A stretch of 64,000 bases of DNA from Colius striatus. Taxonomy: Eukaryota; Chordata; Aves; Coliiformes; Coliidae. Under the pieces are notes generated by a model. The model worked only from the letters and a program-made list of their open reading frames with translations, was not told where the DNA came from and did no database searches. Shown here in pieces: positions 27,701 to 42,700 of the stretch (position 1 is the first letter of the stretch; every line of letters starts with the position of its first letter). The translations under genes and the position numbers were made by a program. The stretch covers positions 33,859,395 through 33,923,394 of the forward strand of contig NC_084767.1 of the NCBI RefSeq assembly GCF_028858725.1. The letters run 5' to 3'.

Positions 27701-30700
27701 ATATTGGTCATCTACACAGTTGTTATGAAAAACGAGAAAGTGTAAGCATGTACTACTTGCCCTTACAGTCTGCTACCAACCACAAGTGAAAAATAGTCTG
27801 TGGAAAATAGTAAGGGCCAGATTTAACTACACTGCATGCAGAACTAGGCCAAAGACAGACAAGCTTCCTCCACTCTTTGCATCTTTTATTGGTATATCCA
27901 ATGCTTTATGAAGTGCATGAAAACCAACAGAGGTCAATCTTTTTTTTTTTTTTTTGAGTGAGCAAAGAGGACTTGAAAGCTCCATCATGAGGTATATAAA
28001 AAATTGACTGATTTGTCAATGCTAACAATTTTAAGAGATATTAAAATATGTATAGACAACAACTAGAAGGCACATACTGTATGCTTGGGGATGATAAAGC
28101 AATTTTTCTATTGTTTTCAAAGTCAAAATGAAGGCAGAGGAGTGGTTTAACGGGAGAAGAAGTCACTTAACAGAATTGGGTCTGTACTAAGAGTGCTGAG
28201 TGAGCAATACTGCCAGTGCTCACAGTTGCAGATCAGTGAGCAAACACAGTCATCCCCCCTTTCTGAGACCTGTACTTGGCAAACTGTAAAGATGATGTTT
28301 TTCTGTTGAAATCGTTTTCTGTTGATGATGGGTTTCTGATGAAGACCTGCCTGTTTGTGTTAGTGATGGGGTAGTTTAGAGCGTGGGCAGATGGCTGGAA
28401 AGGCCAGGACCAGTATTGCTTTACACTGAACAGGGTTCCTGTGCTGTATCTCCGCTTGTACAGGCAGTCCTCATTAGCTTTCTGTCAGTGTCTGTCCTCC
28501 AGCTGACCTTTGGTAGTCATTATGCCTCTGAAGTAGAGATTTTCAAATCCCTTTCCAGTTTATTCTGATATTTGTGCATCAATCATGAGAGGACGTGATC
28601 CAGCAGCTCTAGCCTCAGGCTGCTACTATCTGCAGAGCTGCAGCACTGGAAGAGGGGCTTCTGCTTGTTCTCTTCTCATGACCTCCAGCGGTTTGGGAAT
28701 ACCTTTGCTGTGTATTAGTAGAGAAAACAGAGCTTGTGAAATCTGGGGAGGAAGGTGTAAGTTTCAATGAGATACATAATTTCCCTCTTTTGGCCCCTTT
28801 GTCTCTTAGGGATGCTAGTTTCAGCCATGCAGTTTTTCCTAAGCTTGCAAAGACATTACAGACCTGAAATCTAAAGGAGGATTACCCTGTTTCTCAGCCT
28901 GTTGTTCATACTTTAAGGCCTCTCACCTCCCCTCTTCCCTCCCAGTCATTCATAAGTGTGTTTGTCATCCTCAGTAAAACACAAGCACATGTTTCTTGTG
29001 GATGAAAAGTGAATATATCCTTTCTGATCTTGTTGTCAGACTGATGATAACTCTAAGTTATTACAGAGTGGGAATTATCTGAAAAAATAAAATTCAAGTG
29101 TTAGACCAAAGAGCCAGACTTTTCTTCTTTCTTTGTGGATATTTTCTAGGATGCTTTTGGCAAAGCTACTTTTCCTCTGTAGCGGGAGTCCAACAACATG
29201 GACCACTATCTTATGCCTTGCCAGAGCATGTTTGGGCCAAAATATATAAAACCAATAAGATACTCAGATACTGTGAGAGTCACATCAGAACTCAAATAGG
29301 AAAGAAAAACTTTACAAATGCATGGAAAATACGCAGGATGCTAATAAGCAGTGCTACAACTCATAAAATGATTAAGTGATGCCTTCATTTGTAAATAAAT
29401 AAAATTTAGAAATTTTCTTTCAGGAAAAGATTTTCCATGGCAGTTTTCAGCTTAAACTTTTATCATCAGGCAATAAATTTCCAATTGTTTGTACAGAGAT
29501 CTTAAAAGAAAAGTATAAATAGACCTTTAGTTAGGATGGCTTTAACAGACCTACTGTGCTATCTGACTGCTAAAGTGAACAATATGAATTAAAGTAGATA
29601 AAGAATAAGGCAAAACAAACTTGAATAACTAAAAGCCTTTGGACATTTTTACTTTTACCAGATGATATAGTGTAGAGGAAAGGATTTCAGTGGAATTGAT
29701 TTATTCTGTCTTTTGTTTATCTGCTTATTGTCAGACTGCATTTGTGGTTAGAAGGAAGATTCCTGTAATCTGGCTTGCTGTGTAAACATTGTAGATGTGC
29801 TAATACAGTCATCAAACAAGAGCCTTCAAGCACCAAGAACATTTAAATACTATTGAGCCAATACTGTAAGAATATAATTTACTGAGACATTGCAGAATAG
29901 GTAATGTAATTACAAGTTTATTAATATAAAGAAACCTTGAAGTATCATTTCTCCACTTACGAAATAGCATGACTATTCAGTAATCCTGTAAAGCTTGTAA
30001 TCACCTGTTACAGATGATGGGCTTTATATTTAAATTTTCATGTCACAATTCTGATTCCTGGTGCTGAAAGTTTGACAAGGACAGTTCTGGTTTTAGGGTG
30101 GAGGTGGAGAATTATTTTGTGAAATACACAATTGACTTAGAGGTTCTTATCAGTTGTCTTTTTACCTTATCTGTAGGTCAATTATGTTCATGCTAGAAAG
30201 GAAATGTGCACAGGAAATAAAACATAATACTTAAAGACTAACACCAATCTTATCAGGACCATCCCCTGAATTTGTATGTAGTATCAGCTCATGTATAGCA
30301 GACACAGTGACAGCACTAATGTCTCTCAAACTTGCTTGAGTTTGCAGATTGTTAATCAATGCAGCATTAAGGAGCTACTAGGGTCTATGCCGAAGATGCC
30401 TGTCAGAGCAAAGTCACTGGAGAATGTTGTGCTGTATCTTTTTGAAGTCTAAGATGTCAAATTCCAGAAGTATCCTGCAACTAACTCCCTCTCTCATGAA
30501 AAAAGGACTTGAATTGTACCTCAGTGTTCCAGTGTCTCACCTGCTGAATGCCCACAAAAAAACAGTTCTTTTCCCCTTCCAGCTGAAGAGCCCTGCTGCC
30601 CAGAATGCTCAGCCCTGTACACAGTGCCACAGCTGGCTGTGTCTCCCTCAGTCTCCAAAACAGAATTCTTTCTCAAACTATGTACACAGCCGATTCACAG

Positions 30701-33700
30701 GAAATTAAAGTTTATTAAACACCTCAAGGAGAAAAACGTCATTTTGGGGGGCTTTAACAGGGTTTTGAAGGGTTTTGAATTACACTCTCGACAGTAACTG
30801 CTGTGCCATGCAGCTGTGGTGTACCTTTGTGAGTTGTGTCAGCATGTTTGCCTCTGTGTCAGCTTGGTCTTTTTATTTCCTTATCTCTTAAGGCACGATA
30901 AGGTTTATCATAATGTCTGGAAGAAGCAAAAGGAAAGAGAAGATTCTGGTCATCTGGAACCCTTGTCATTCTCATCAGTAAAGCTATAAATCAGACAATC
31001 TGGCGATCTGAAGCAGCTTTTCGGAAGAGACGCTAATAATTTAAATCATTTTAGTGAGATTTTGAGGTGTTGCAGATGACTGAAAATATCTTTTCTTTTT
31101 CACTGTGCAAGCACTAAATTTCATGCAGTAAACTAGAGAAAGATTAATGTTTTTCCACTCATGTCAGGACAAATTCTGAATTTTTTTGTGTTGGGAGTTA
31201 TCAGAACAAATTCTGAATTTGAATTTGAATTCTGAGTATGAAACTGTGAAATGAGGCAGCTGTCAGTGTAATTTACCTCTGTCGTTGCTGTGCCAGCAAC
31301 TTATTGCAGTTTGGCATTTGCAGTTATTTTGCCGTTGTATACTAGTGTGAGTTCTGGCAGCCTGTTATCAGTCCAAGGTACAAGTATTGTCCGTTTGACC
31401 AGGAATGGGACATTTATGCTCTTGCATATTCTTCTATTAAAATCAAACAGTACTGAATCCTGTGCACAGATAGTCACCTGCACTGAACAACGATATTCTG
31501 CTGACTAGAGTTTTGATTCTGAGTAAGTGAGGGGTATTGAGAAAAAGGGAATGAGTCCTTTCAGAAGAGAGATGTATCAAAGGGAGACAGAAGAGAAAGT
31601 GGTAGTAGTGTTTACTCTATTTTTGCTCCAGTGTCAGTCACAGAGTATAAGACTCACTTGATGCAGATCTGTCTTCAAGCCAGGTCAATGTTAGAGGGAA
31701 TCTGAGCCCCTGTATTTGCTCCAATGTGTATTATAAATGTGTCATAAAAAAACTGGACACCTACAGCAGAACTGACAAATACTACTATAGCAGGGGATCC
31801 TATGAGCTGAAGATTTAGGGGATAGATTCAGGGACATTCAGAGACAGAAGTGGTGGTGCTGAGTTGTGTTTGCCACGGGTGACTCAAATGATTTGTAGAA
31901 GGTACTCTAGGAGCAAAGGAGAAGCCTGATAGAATGTTTGTGTTGGGAGTTATCAGAAAATATTGGACAAGGGATGACCTCTCCAGAGCCTTAGCTAGAG
32001 AAGCATGTTTACGATTTTAATCCTGGTTCCTAACGTCTATGGAAGACCTAAGAGAAAGAGCATAACAAGAGGAGAAGGAATTAGCAGAACACTTTCCCTG
32101 AGGTGTCTTCAGATCTAAAATGCATTCTGTTCTTTTCTTTGCTAGAGCCCAAATCTGGTAATACAAGAGTGCACAGAAGGTACTTATAGCACCCAGTATC
32201 CAGTTCTCCACAGCACATCAATGGCTGCAGGCTGTGCACTGGAGTGAAGCAACCTGATAAAATATTTTGGTAGCGAAAGAGCACTAAGAAACACTGAAAG
32301 AAAATGCATTCTCAGGAGGTAGTGCTGAGCCAAGCTTTGAGCAGTCCTCAGTAATGGTAGCACCATGGTGAGGCCGAGTTGGGGCATTATTCCAGGAAAT
32401 ACATTAAAAACAGTTAAATGTTTTCATGAGTTAAGATGTTCAGAGCTTTCTGTGAAAAGAGTGAGGTCTTAGCAGGAACAAGAGACAAGATTTGATCCAT
32501 TAATTTTTCTTTAGTGTTCTTGTCCTTTCTCTATTCGTTAGTGTTTTCTCTTTTTTCGTATTTGTTTTGTCTTTTGCCTCTTTTTTTTTTTAATTCAGTT
32601 TTCCAGCTTTCTATCTGTCGTTTTCACTTGTTTGTAATTTTGCCAAGTTCTTGATGGAGAAGTTAGTTTTTCACTGAAGTGCTCTGTGTAACTAGAAAGG
32701 AACCAAGTTGATGGGCTTATGATATTTCTAAATAAACATTAATGACACTCATTCCATAAAATATGGTAGTTCATGATTTTCAAGCTGAGAAATATGGCCA
32801 TACACTTCTAGAGGAGAGTTAGTACTTTCCTTTCCTTTTGTCAAGAGAGCATCCACATTTTCGACTCGTGTAGGTTAGTACTGCTGCGTTATCTTCCGGG
32901 AGGGGCAACCCCATGAAGATCAGTCCAGAGAAGAAACTTAGTTTATCACATTAAGCAGTCTCATATTAACAAAGGCACCAGACGCTTTGTCTCTTCTTTT
33001 GTTCCTTAATTTTCCCAATGTTAGTTTGTAGCTACAAGGGATGTACTTATGTGGTTATTTTCTGTCAAATTCATCAGTCCTGCCCCTTACTACTGCAATG
33101 TTCCAAACACTTGCCTGAAATGTTCATCAGAAACCATACTAAAACATTAGGGATGGAAAACTGTCTAGTAACAGATGAGATCTGACTATAAAATATATAT
33201 GACCTTGTCCTCATTCTTGTGTTAAAAATGTTTTTGTTTGACATCAAAATAAAATCTTAGGAGCCAAACAGTTTTGCAAGGATCTGTTGTTGGAGTGGGG
33301 AGATGACAGTCATGGAAGGAACTGGGCCAAAACATCATTCTGATGAGTTCTGCTGTTGTGAGCTTGCTGCTTCAATATTTTATCCAGCCAAAAGTTTATG
33401 TTTCTATCACCTGCATAGTACACTAGGGGAGCACTTTTTGTAACAGAGACAGCAAAAGTGAAAATATGCAATTTTTTTAAATTTAGGAGACCATAAAAAT
33501 ATTTTTCTTTGTGAAGGGTAGAAACAGGTGATAGCAGGTGACTAAAATTGCTCTTATAAGTTGTGAAAGCCAAGGAAGTTTATTATACCATGTAGTTACA
33601 AAAGCTAATTGAAAATGGATTAATTCTGAAAAGCTATTGCTGTTTAGATTAGCAAGCTGGGATCATCACCTGCCTATTTGGAGTCCAAGCTTAATGCTTA

Positions 33701-36700
33701 TGCCTGGAGAATATTGAGGGCCAACTGGAACAAGTGTCCCCTTTCATTGTAAGTGTATGTTTCTATAACTGGTTTGCTGTGCTGTTTTTTCCTCAGGTGT
33801 GTGGATCACACTAACCTGGAAGGCCCAAACAATCTTTTTAGTTTTGTTTATATGTATGAAACAGAAAAATACGTTATGCTGAAATTTTATTGCCAACCTG
33901 CTTCTATCCTTTTTTGCTATTGGGTGGCAGCAAAGATGTAGTAGCCCCTCCTCTAAAGGTGGCATGGTTAATTGGTAAAAATGAAGGATAGAACTCTGCA
34001 GAACTGTTGCAAACCTGCTGTAATAGCTTGGTTCTTTTATGGGAGAGTTTCAAGGAAGACTGCATGGCACTTGAACACGTTCTTTCTGATTGAATCATCT
34101 GTATATCTGCCATATGTTCCCCACGTTCCCTAGTCTTTCGCTGTTTCAGTTAACCTGTCAGACCTTCTCTCCTCTGTAAGTCTTCTTTAACTGCTGCCCA
34201 CTGAACTCTGTAGGATGCCCTTAGCAAGAAAAAAAAAGTTTTGTTCTTAAGTTTTCCATAATATCATTTTTCTGATGAAAGCTAGTTTGCATATAACTTG
34301 GTGTCTTCACTGAGTACAAAAGCTTATGTTTAAGGATGATTTTACCCCAAGGGCTGAGAATTCCACTCTTCCCTTGAGGTTGTGCCTGGTGTTGTTTGAT
34401 CTACTTTCTGCAATTTCCCACCAGCTGCTTGAGTTTACTCACTTATACAAACATAAATATCAACATTGGTGGTGTTTATTAAGCATGAATTTGACTAGTG
34501 AGAGGAAAATGGAGTGGCACATCAGAGTACAACACACAGAACACTGTTGCTGGGTTGATCATGTGCCATTTTACCAGACCCCATCTGCTCTCGGTAGACC
34601 CATCTGATCAGTTTGCACTTTTACAGCTTAAAAGCGCTGTCAGGGATTGCACAGTAGAGATGTATGAAAGGAGAGGCATACCACACCTTCTTGCGAAGAG
34701 CAAGGAAGCTGACTTCTATTGTGGATATACCAATAATATTATTGGTGCTTTTTAATATCACAAACTATTTTCTCATTTACCCTGACATATTTTGCAAGAA
34801 TATCTCTATCTAAGGAAGAAGGAGACTTCTTTCTGGTTTATTCTTAGTATCACACTGAGATTTGAGGTGTTCTAATCTTGGTAGCAGCGATTGTATATCT
34901 GGCTTAATTAGGAAAGAGACCGCTTAGTAATTTGACGCTTGCTGTGCCCAGGCAGTGCTGAAGAGGTAAATCAGAGTGACTTACACATCTGTGCAGATAC
35001 ATTGACAGGCCTGTGAGATGTTTGTATGTAAATCAGCATATACTTATTATCCCTATTTTTTTGTGGCCAGTTTGCCTAGCTGTTTCTTCAGCTTTCTTAT
35101 TTTTAAGTCTTTACTAATTTCAAAACAGTATATAACCAAGGTCTGAAGTCTCTGTGTAGTTATAGCTTTTGATTGATGAGTTCTAGCATGGATTAAATTG
35201 TGGGTTTTTTTTCTTTCTGTTTTTTTTCCTCTTTTAGCATCGTAGACAAAGAAGTGTCATTAATGGCAGAAATTGATAAAGTTAAAGAAGAAGCCAGTAA
35301 GTAAAAAAAAATACACAGAGAATGTTTGGAATAGATATAGAATTTTTTTTGTTTTTTGCATAAAATTATACAGTATGTAAATTCTATTAGCAGCATTCCA
35401 ACTTCTGTCATTGTGTATCTATATATATACAATCAAAAAGTCTTTGATATTCCAGAATAGTTTCTATATAGTTTCTGTCTATAAGAATTGTGCATCAAAA
35501 TTTAAAAGTTACAAAATTAAGTTAAACCAAAAGTTCATACGAAGTTAGATTTAAATTACATATTGCTTCTTTTTGCTTATGAGAGCTTTGTTGACATCTT
35601 GTTTCCATTTTTAATCACTATTTGCTTGCTGATATTACATAGAGGAGTTTGAATATGGGAAATTACTGAGAGAATAGGTTACTCTGTGTGGCTTTGCATA
35701 GTTTTAAGGGATAGTGATCAAGCTTACAAGTTAGAACAATTAACTCAAATTTGGTTTCTTAGCAATCTATGAGAGCTGATCTGATTCCAGGCTTTCATGT
35801 CACCTCTGGTTTTTGTATAGGTAAGGTATGGATATTCTAGTTGGGAAGGAAAAAAAAAGCAAAACGAGCCATGTATTAGCAATATCTGTTTTATACCCCA
35901 TACCTAAGGTATGGTATTCATGGCCCAGTAATCAAGGGGATGCATTTCAATAGAGAGCACTAAGCAAGAAACTCAAGAGTAAACAAAATATTGTTAGAAT
36001 GATAACTTTGCCTGACAGCTGAAAATACCACAGCTATACTATTCTTTTAGTGATTTACGAACTTAAGGTCTTTACGAAGAGGGTCACAAATACTGTGTAA
36101 CACTCTTAAATGTTTTATTTGCATTTAAAACTCACTTCACAAATGCATGCTAATTAGATTTTTATTTTAAAGAATAATTTAAAACCTCCATTGCTAGCTA
36201 GATCTGTTGCAGTTGTATATGTATAGAAACTGAAAGGTGTGAGGTTTTACAGCAATGATTGGCTGTAGCTCGTGTTTGGAATTTTGTATGCTAACTTTTC
36301 TAGTACTAACACAAGATAGATGTGGATTTGGAGTTCTGTTATTCTGGGGAGGAGTTGTGGATGGAAACATAGCAGCAGCTTTCTGATTACCTGCAGAGAC
36401 CAGGTAGCCATAATCAACTGCAGCACATGCACTCCCAGGAAAACCAGTGGTAAAATTCCTATTGATACCAACAGACATGGATCTAAGCCATAACTGCATA
36501 AACAAAAATATGTTCTGGAAATCTGTCATCTGGGGCTGATGGTATCCTAGGGCCCCTTCATTAATCATGGCCAGGTATAGTAGTAATTTTTGAGAAAATT
36601 AAACCGAATGCTTATTTAAGGCATGCAAAAGCATTTATATGTGGCAGGTTCTATTTCACTGCTTGCTTGCTGACTCCATATGTGACACTGCAGGGCCCTT

Positions 36701-39700
36701 GTACCCGTCTTTAACAGTGTAGCTTCTGCTGTCCCTCAAGGTGGTTGCAGGCTTATAAAGTGCTTCAGAACTTAAGGCAGACAGTTGTTAAGAGGACTGT
36801 AACATGCTAACCAAAATTTACATTATTATTTATTTTTACATCTCTTTGCTGCACTGGAGGACTGTTTTACAGTGGGTAATCTTAATCTCACTGTCAATAC
36901 TGGGAAAAATTCCAAATATGGTAATTTTCGATTTTTTTTAAATGGGTATTTGGCCAGCATCTCATATGGAGAAAAATGCCAGTATGAGATGCCATCATAT
37001 GGTTTGGCCAGTCACTTCAGCAAAGGGGATGCTGACCTTGGGGAGAAACAACGTTAAGATTACTTAGAACAAGCAATAAAGCAAAAGTATTGGACAGAGA
37101 AGAACAGGTAGTAAACTGTGCATTTAATATGATAAAAGTTTCTCAGGCTTATAGACCATATTCCACAAAAATGAAATTAAAACAGCTAGAGAGATAGATA
37201 AACACCTGTTCTTAGCATAGGTAATAATATAGGCACCAATTTATTGACAAGGCAAAAGGAACTATAGCCACCCTTTGCTTTCCCTACCTTGTGTGACACA
37301 TGCTCCTCTGTCATGCGGTTTGGTTGCTCCCACACAACTGTACAGCCACAGCTCTATCTCCTTGCACTGTTGGACCAGGTGAAACACTGGAACAGGTTGC
37401 CCAGAGAGGTGTTAGATGCCCTGACCCTGGAGAGAGTCACAGTGAGACTGGAAAGGGCTCTGAGCAAACTGATCTAGTTGAAGATGGCCCTGCTCACTGC
37501 AGGGAGCTTGGACTGGATGACTTTTCAAAGGTCCTTTCCAACCCAAACTATTCTGTGATTGTATGATATTTTCAAAAGAAGGTGCTGTCTAATTCAATAC
37601 ATGATAATGGGTTGAGAAGCAAACTCCCTGTGAAGGACCATTAATTCTGACCTAAAAAATGGCATTACACAGTCTGAACTGGTCAGGTGACTTGCCAAGT
37701 CTGCTCTAGAAATTTATAGCAAAAGCAAAAGAAGCCAAAATCTCCACAGCTGAAATGGAGTCTGTGGCCTTAGGACACTTTACAACACCTAACACTCAGC
37801 TGACTGTAGGCCTAAGTGCTAGACAAAAGACTGTGGTTGTTATTATCACATTTTTAGATGCTATCTTTCCTCTCTGACATTAAATGCTGATCCCACTGGC
37901 CAATTAACCAGTTGTTGCTTTTACATTCAGTCAACATGTAGATAACAGTTTGCATATATTTAATTTTCCACCAAAATTGTAATGTCATATTATTTCACGT
38001 GTAAGTGAACCACTGCTTGTGGTTCATGATTAATCTTTTTCTATAACAATGTAACTGTTCATCTCTGCCTTAAATAAAATGTACAAGACAGTGGATATTT
38101 AGGGGGTTTTTTTCTTAAAAATTGTTGGCATTTGTAATATTGCATTCCTGTAGAAATGGCAACTGTGTATATTTGGTATTTGAAAGCAAAATTGCAATGC
38201 CAGTGATTTTAATGTGAACTGTACAAGAAGAGATTTTTTTCAGAGGAGCTGAAATGCCCTTGTGTAAGTAAAAAGTAGCACACCTTCAGAAATAGGCCAT
38301 TGACTCAATGTGATGCTTCCTTCTGTGTGTCCATGGAAGGCTTCCTGATTTTGTGCTTCTTTTAAAAGCACTTGAAAAATCAAAACAATGTGTCTCTGCT
38401 TCTGTTTGTCTAAATGTTGGAGCATTGATTTAACTTAGATTTACTGACAGCTGTCCCATTTCATGATCTTTTTCAACATAAAGCAGTTCAGTTAAATACA
38501 CTGATTGACTTAATCTTTGCAAGAGTATATTGAAAGTGCACTTGAAGTGAGGGGTATCCAAGACACGTGTGTTTCTCACGTGATGTCCAGAGTTGATGCT
38601 CAAAGAGTAATGAATTACAGAGCAGTTTACCTTCCTAGCATTAATTATTGACTGTTGGTATTTGGCAGTGGAAATTCTGACTGCTCGGCAGAAGAAAGCT
38701 GAGGAGCTGAAGAGACTGACAGACCTAGCCAGTCAGATGGCTGAAGCACAACTGTCTGAACTCAGGGCTGAAATTAAGGTCAGGCATTCACCTTTGCTTG
38801 AGTATTTTAGCTGTTTACATAAATGCCAAGAAAGAGCTGTCATGTTAATATGTCCAGGCTCTTCATTCCTGCTAGAGACAAAGGATAACTAGCTTTCCAT
38901 AGGGAAAACATACCGTCTTAAAGCATTATAGCACCACTGAACAGTGTACAGTCTGTGAGAGTAATGTAAGCTATCCCCTCGTAAGTGTAGTAGTGAGGAG
39001 TTCTGTTATTTGCATATCAAATGACCCATTTTCCAAGCATGGGGGCAATCCACCAATCACTGGGCTGTGAGACATGTAATTTGGTAGGGATGAGAAAATT
39101 CTTGGTTTTGTGTAGAGGTCTTATGTACAGGAAAGGGTCAAGTGTTTGCTGAGCTTTAAAATGAACTTAAGATAAGTATTGATGCATCAAGAACAGTATG
39201 GCCAGCAGGTCAAGGGAGGTTCTTCTCTCCCTCTACTCTGCCCTGGTGAGGCCTCATCTGGAGTCCTGTGTCCAGTTCTGGGCATCTCAGCTCAAGAGGG
39301 ACAGAGAACTTCTGGAGAGAGTCCAGTGCAGGGCCATCAAGATGATCAGGGGACTGGAACATCTTTCATATGAGGAAAGGCTGCAGGAACTGGGGCTGTT
39401 TAGTCTAGAAAAGAGGAGAGTGAGGGGAGATCTTATTAACGTTTACAAATATCTAAAGGATGGGTGTCAGGAGATAATGGGGTGAAGCTGGAATACAAAA
39501 AGTTCCACTTAAATATAAGGAAAAACTATTTCACTGTGAGGGTGACAGAGCAGTGGCACAGGCTGCCCAGAGGGGTTGTGGAGTCTCCTTCCTCGGAGCT
39601 CTTCAACAGCCGCCTGGACATGTTCCTATGCGACCTGATCTAGGTGAACCTTCTTCTGCAGGGGAGTTGGACTAGATGATCTCTAAAGGTCCCGTCCAAA

Positions 39701-42700
39701 CCCCTACCATTCTATGATTGATTGGGTATTGCACTATCCATATAGTCTTTTGCTCAGAATGCAAAATCACTGTTAACCTGTCTTTTTGCAGCACTTTGTG
39801 AGTGAACGGAAATATGATGAAGAGCTGGGCAGGTCTGCCCGATTTTCCTGTGATACTGAACAGCTGAAGACCCAAATTCAGCTCTGTGGAGAAAGTAAGT
39901 GCTGATGATTTCTCACACCAAAGTTCTCAGAACATAGTGTTCCACATACCTGTTCCAGAAAAGCCAGCAGAAAGTGGCCTGTGCAGTGCCTGTGTGTGAG
40001 TGTGCAGCCAGCCTGCCATGAATGGTGTACCTGGATGCTGTACATGCACAAGTCAACTTTACACTTACTAAAAAGAGAAAAAAGAAACAAAGATTACAGT
40101 CTATCAATACAGTATGACTGCACAGCTAAAGAACTGGCTCATTTGAGGAGTAACCTGTTTAAGCATTAGATCATAAGAACTGTTTTTGCTGAACACTTTG
40201 AAGATCCATCTGACTCTGTATCCTGTCTCTTATTGAAACAAACGCAGGATGTTTCAAAGACAGGCATAAGCCTCCCAGTAATGCATCTGTTTGCAGTCAC
40301 CTCATAGACCCTGTCTCATATCCTGAAATTTAAGAGGTTGAAAATTCTGTAAAAGTTATCCTGACTACTATAACCACTGTTGCTATTGACTAGTTTTTCA
40401 AACTCATTGAACTGCAGTTGGCAGCTGCAGTTAATCCTTCAGTTAAATATTTATACCTCACTTCAGTAAACCATTGCTTAATGGACTGATGCAGACCTGT
40501 TTAAATCACGTCAATGAAGTCAAAAGAACAGCTGTTTGCAAGGAAGCAGTGGCATATTACAAATGCCCTGACTGTCTGAAAAACTTTGTTCTAATTTGCC
40601 CCTGTGCTGTTGGCATGTCTTAGACGTGTTCTATTATGAGAAGAGGGTAGGCAGCATACACTCACAATGGACAAGAAGAAACAAAAATAATTGGACTGTC
40701 ACATATCCAGACTGCCCAGTGGTGTGTTGTACCCCTTCCTTGTACTGTTGGGATTTCTTTGTTAAAAATACATTTTCATCACAGGCACCTGGATTTTCAT
40801 ATAGGCTTCCATGTACAGCAGTCTATTTCAGACAAGAGAGAGCAGCAGAATTCAGTGACAGCTAGCCTCACTGAAACTGGGACAGGAAATTGAGTTCATT
40901 TTGCAGACCACTGCGTTGTTTTTCTGAAGAGGACACCTAGTGAGAGAAACAGCTGACATTGGACTAAGTGAATAAGAACTTCAAAAAAGCTAACAGATGA
41001 TGCTCTGTCACAAAAATTATTCTGCATCTTCTTTCTCTGTACTAAAAGTGGACAAATAGAAGTACCTCTTAGATAAAAAATTAGACATTTTAGAAGGTCA
41101 CTAAAGTGGGCTTCTGGTTTGTCATCTGTAGCAGATGGAAATAGGAAAATTCCATAATCAGAACAGCAAATTAAGAACTTTACATTGAGGCTGCTTAGGG
41201 GCTACTGAGCAGAAGCAGGCAGCTTAAAGAGCTCGTGGAAATACAGAGTAGTGGGAATGAAGGATTTGTTTGGTGCACTTCACATCCAAACACAGAAGTG
41301 GTTAAGGAATTGGGCAATCTCAAAATACAAAGAAGTAGGGAGCAGAAATACACTGAGATGAGCAAGAGTGGTTCCTGATGGTGCTGGCTACTGTGATCTA
41401 TGTGAAGTGGATTAGTGCATTGCATTCAGTTCCAGTTTTTATAGGTAGCCACAGTACAGAGTAGCCTTTGTTAACCACCTCCTTAGACAGGAATGAGCAA
41501 TAGACACTAGACGTTTTTTTTCTCCTTCTGAAAAAGTATTTAGACATACTAAGGAAGCTTTTGAGACTGTTACTTGTGTTGTAGCTGGTACATATATAGA
41601 CAGCAAATGTCAACCTCTTCAGCCTTCCATGATTAAAGAATAATTTGAATCTAATTTGGTCTGTAGTGTTTGCAGGCCCTACTTCCTTTGACCTCAAATA
41701 ATTGAGAGACTTCCTGGCGTACCATTTTCTTCCTTCCCATGTTTCTTCCTTTGTTGCCTGAAGACTCCCATTAGGAGCATTACTGATAGGACAGCAGCAT
41801 GGGGGGCAGTCCTGACAGCACACATTCAGCTCAACTGGTTAGAAGTTGGTAAGCAAACCAATAGGTGCCACACATTTTGAAAAGTTTTCTTGGATGACCA
41901 AAGCCCAGCCTTCTATCAAGGGCCTTACAGTTTTAGCATAGTTCCACCACATTGTCTCTTTTGACTCCAAAGATGCTTCATGATGAAGCAGTTTTGCAGA
42001 AGTAAAATGCTGTTGGCCTAATTCTGACCCTAGTTACCTAGTTTACTTCATTATTTAAAGTAAGGCTGGAACAATGCTATCAAAATGAACTGTAAGCAGG
42101 GTGAGAATACCGCCTTACGTTTAAATGTTGATCATTTAATTGCTAACACAGAATACCTTTTTTATAGTTTCACACCCAAAGAACAACTATTCCTCAAGAA
42201 CACCATGTAGTTCAGTGCTGTCTTCAATGACTTCACATGCAACAACCAGCAAGCAAAATACGCACACCCGGAAGTCCTCAAGTAACATCAAGAACTCTGA
42301 TAATAAACCAGTCAGCACTAAAGTACAAAGTCATCTTTCTTCCAATCCTACAGAGTCTTCTTCCCAAGGAATCCCAACAAATAAACAGGTAAGAAGCCAG
42401 TTAGGAATAAACTATTGCAGATATTTCAGAAAAATATGCAGTCTTGAAAGTTATTAATGCAAAATCAAATACTAGTTTGCAGTCTGTATAGTTAATTTTT
42501 AAAAATAACCAAGTATGTATTTTCCAGCTTCATTTTGAAGGTAGTATGAACATACAAGTGGAAATACCAGAAATGCCATATCAGCAAAGACAGCTGTCTG
42601 GTGTTCAGAAGTGACTAGTGGCAGTTAATAGTCTGAAAAAGAAAAACTCTCCATAGTAGCTAATTTTTCTACATTCTGCAGTGGAGAAACCTTTATTCCT

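Larger units (their letters stand above)
23473..35237 (+). other. SPATS2L intron 6
   Basis: The longest intron, 11.8 kb and AT-rich. It holds a TA-rich microsatellite (24091-24126), homopolymer runs (26387-26398, 27940-27956, 32579-32591) and a 22-nt direct repeat pair (31185-31206 and 31937-31958). No CR1, LTR, exon or RNA gene was recognised. The scattered open frames of 60-94 codons are at chance level and lack splice or family support. Confidence 0.8.

Noticed and set aside
36194-36568. 124-codon minus-strand frame in SPATS2L intron 7
   Set aside because: No recognisable motif, no splice context, antisense within an intron.
41398-41823. 141-codon minus-strand frame in SPATS2L intron 9
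   Set aside because: No family resemblance and antisense to a well-supported gene; treated as chance.
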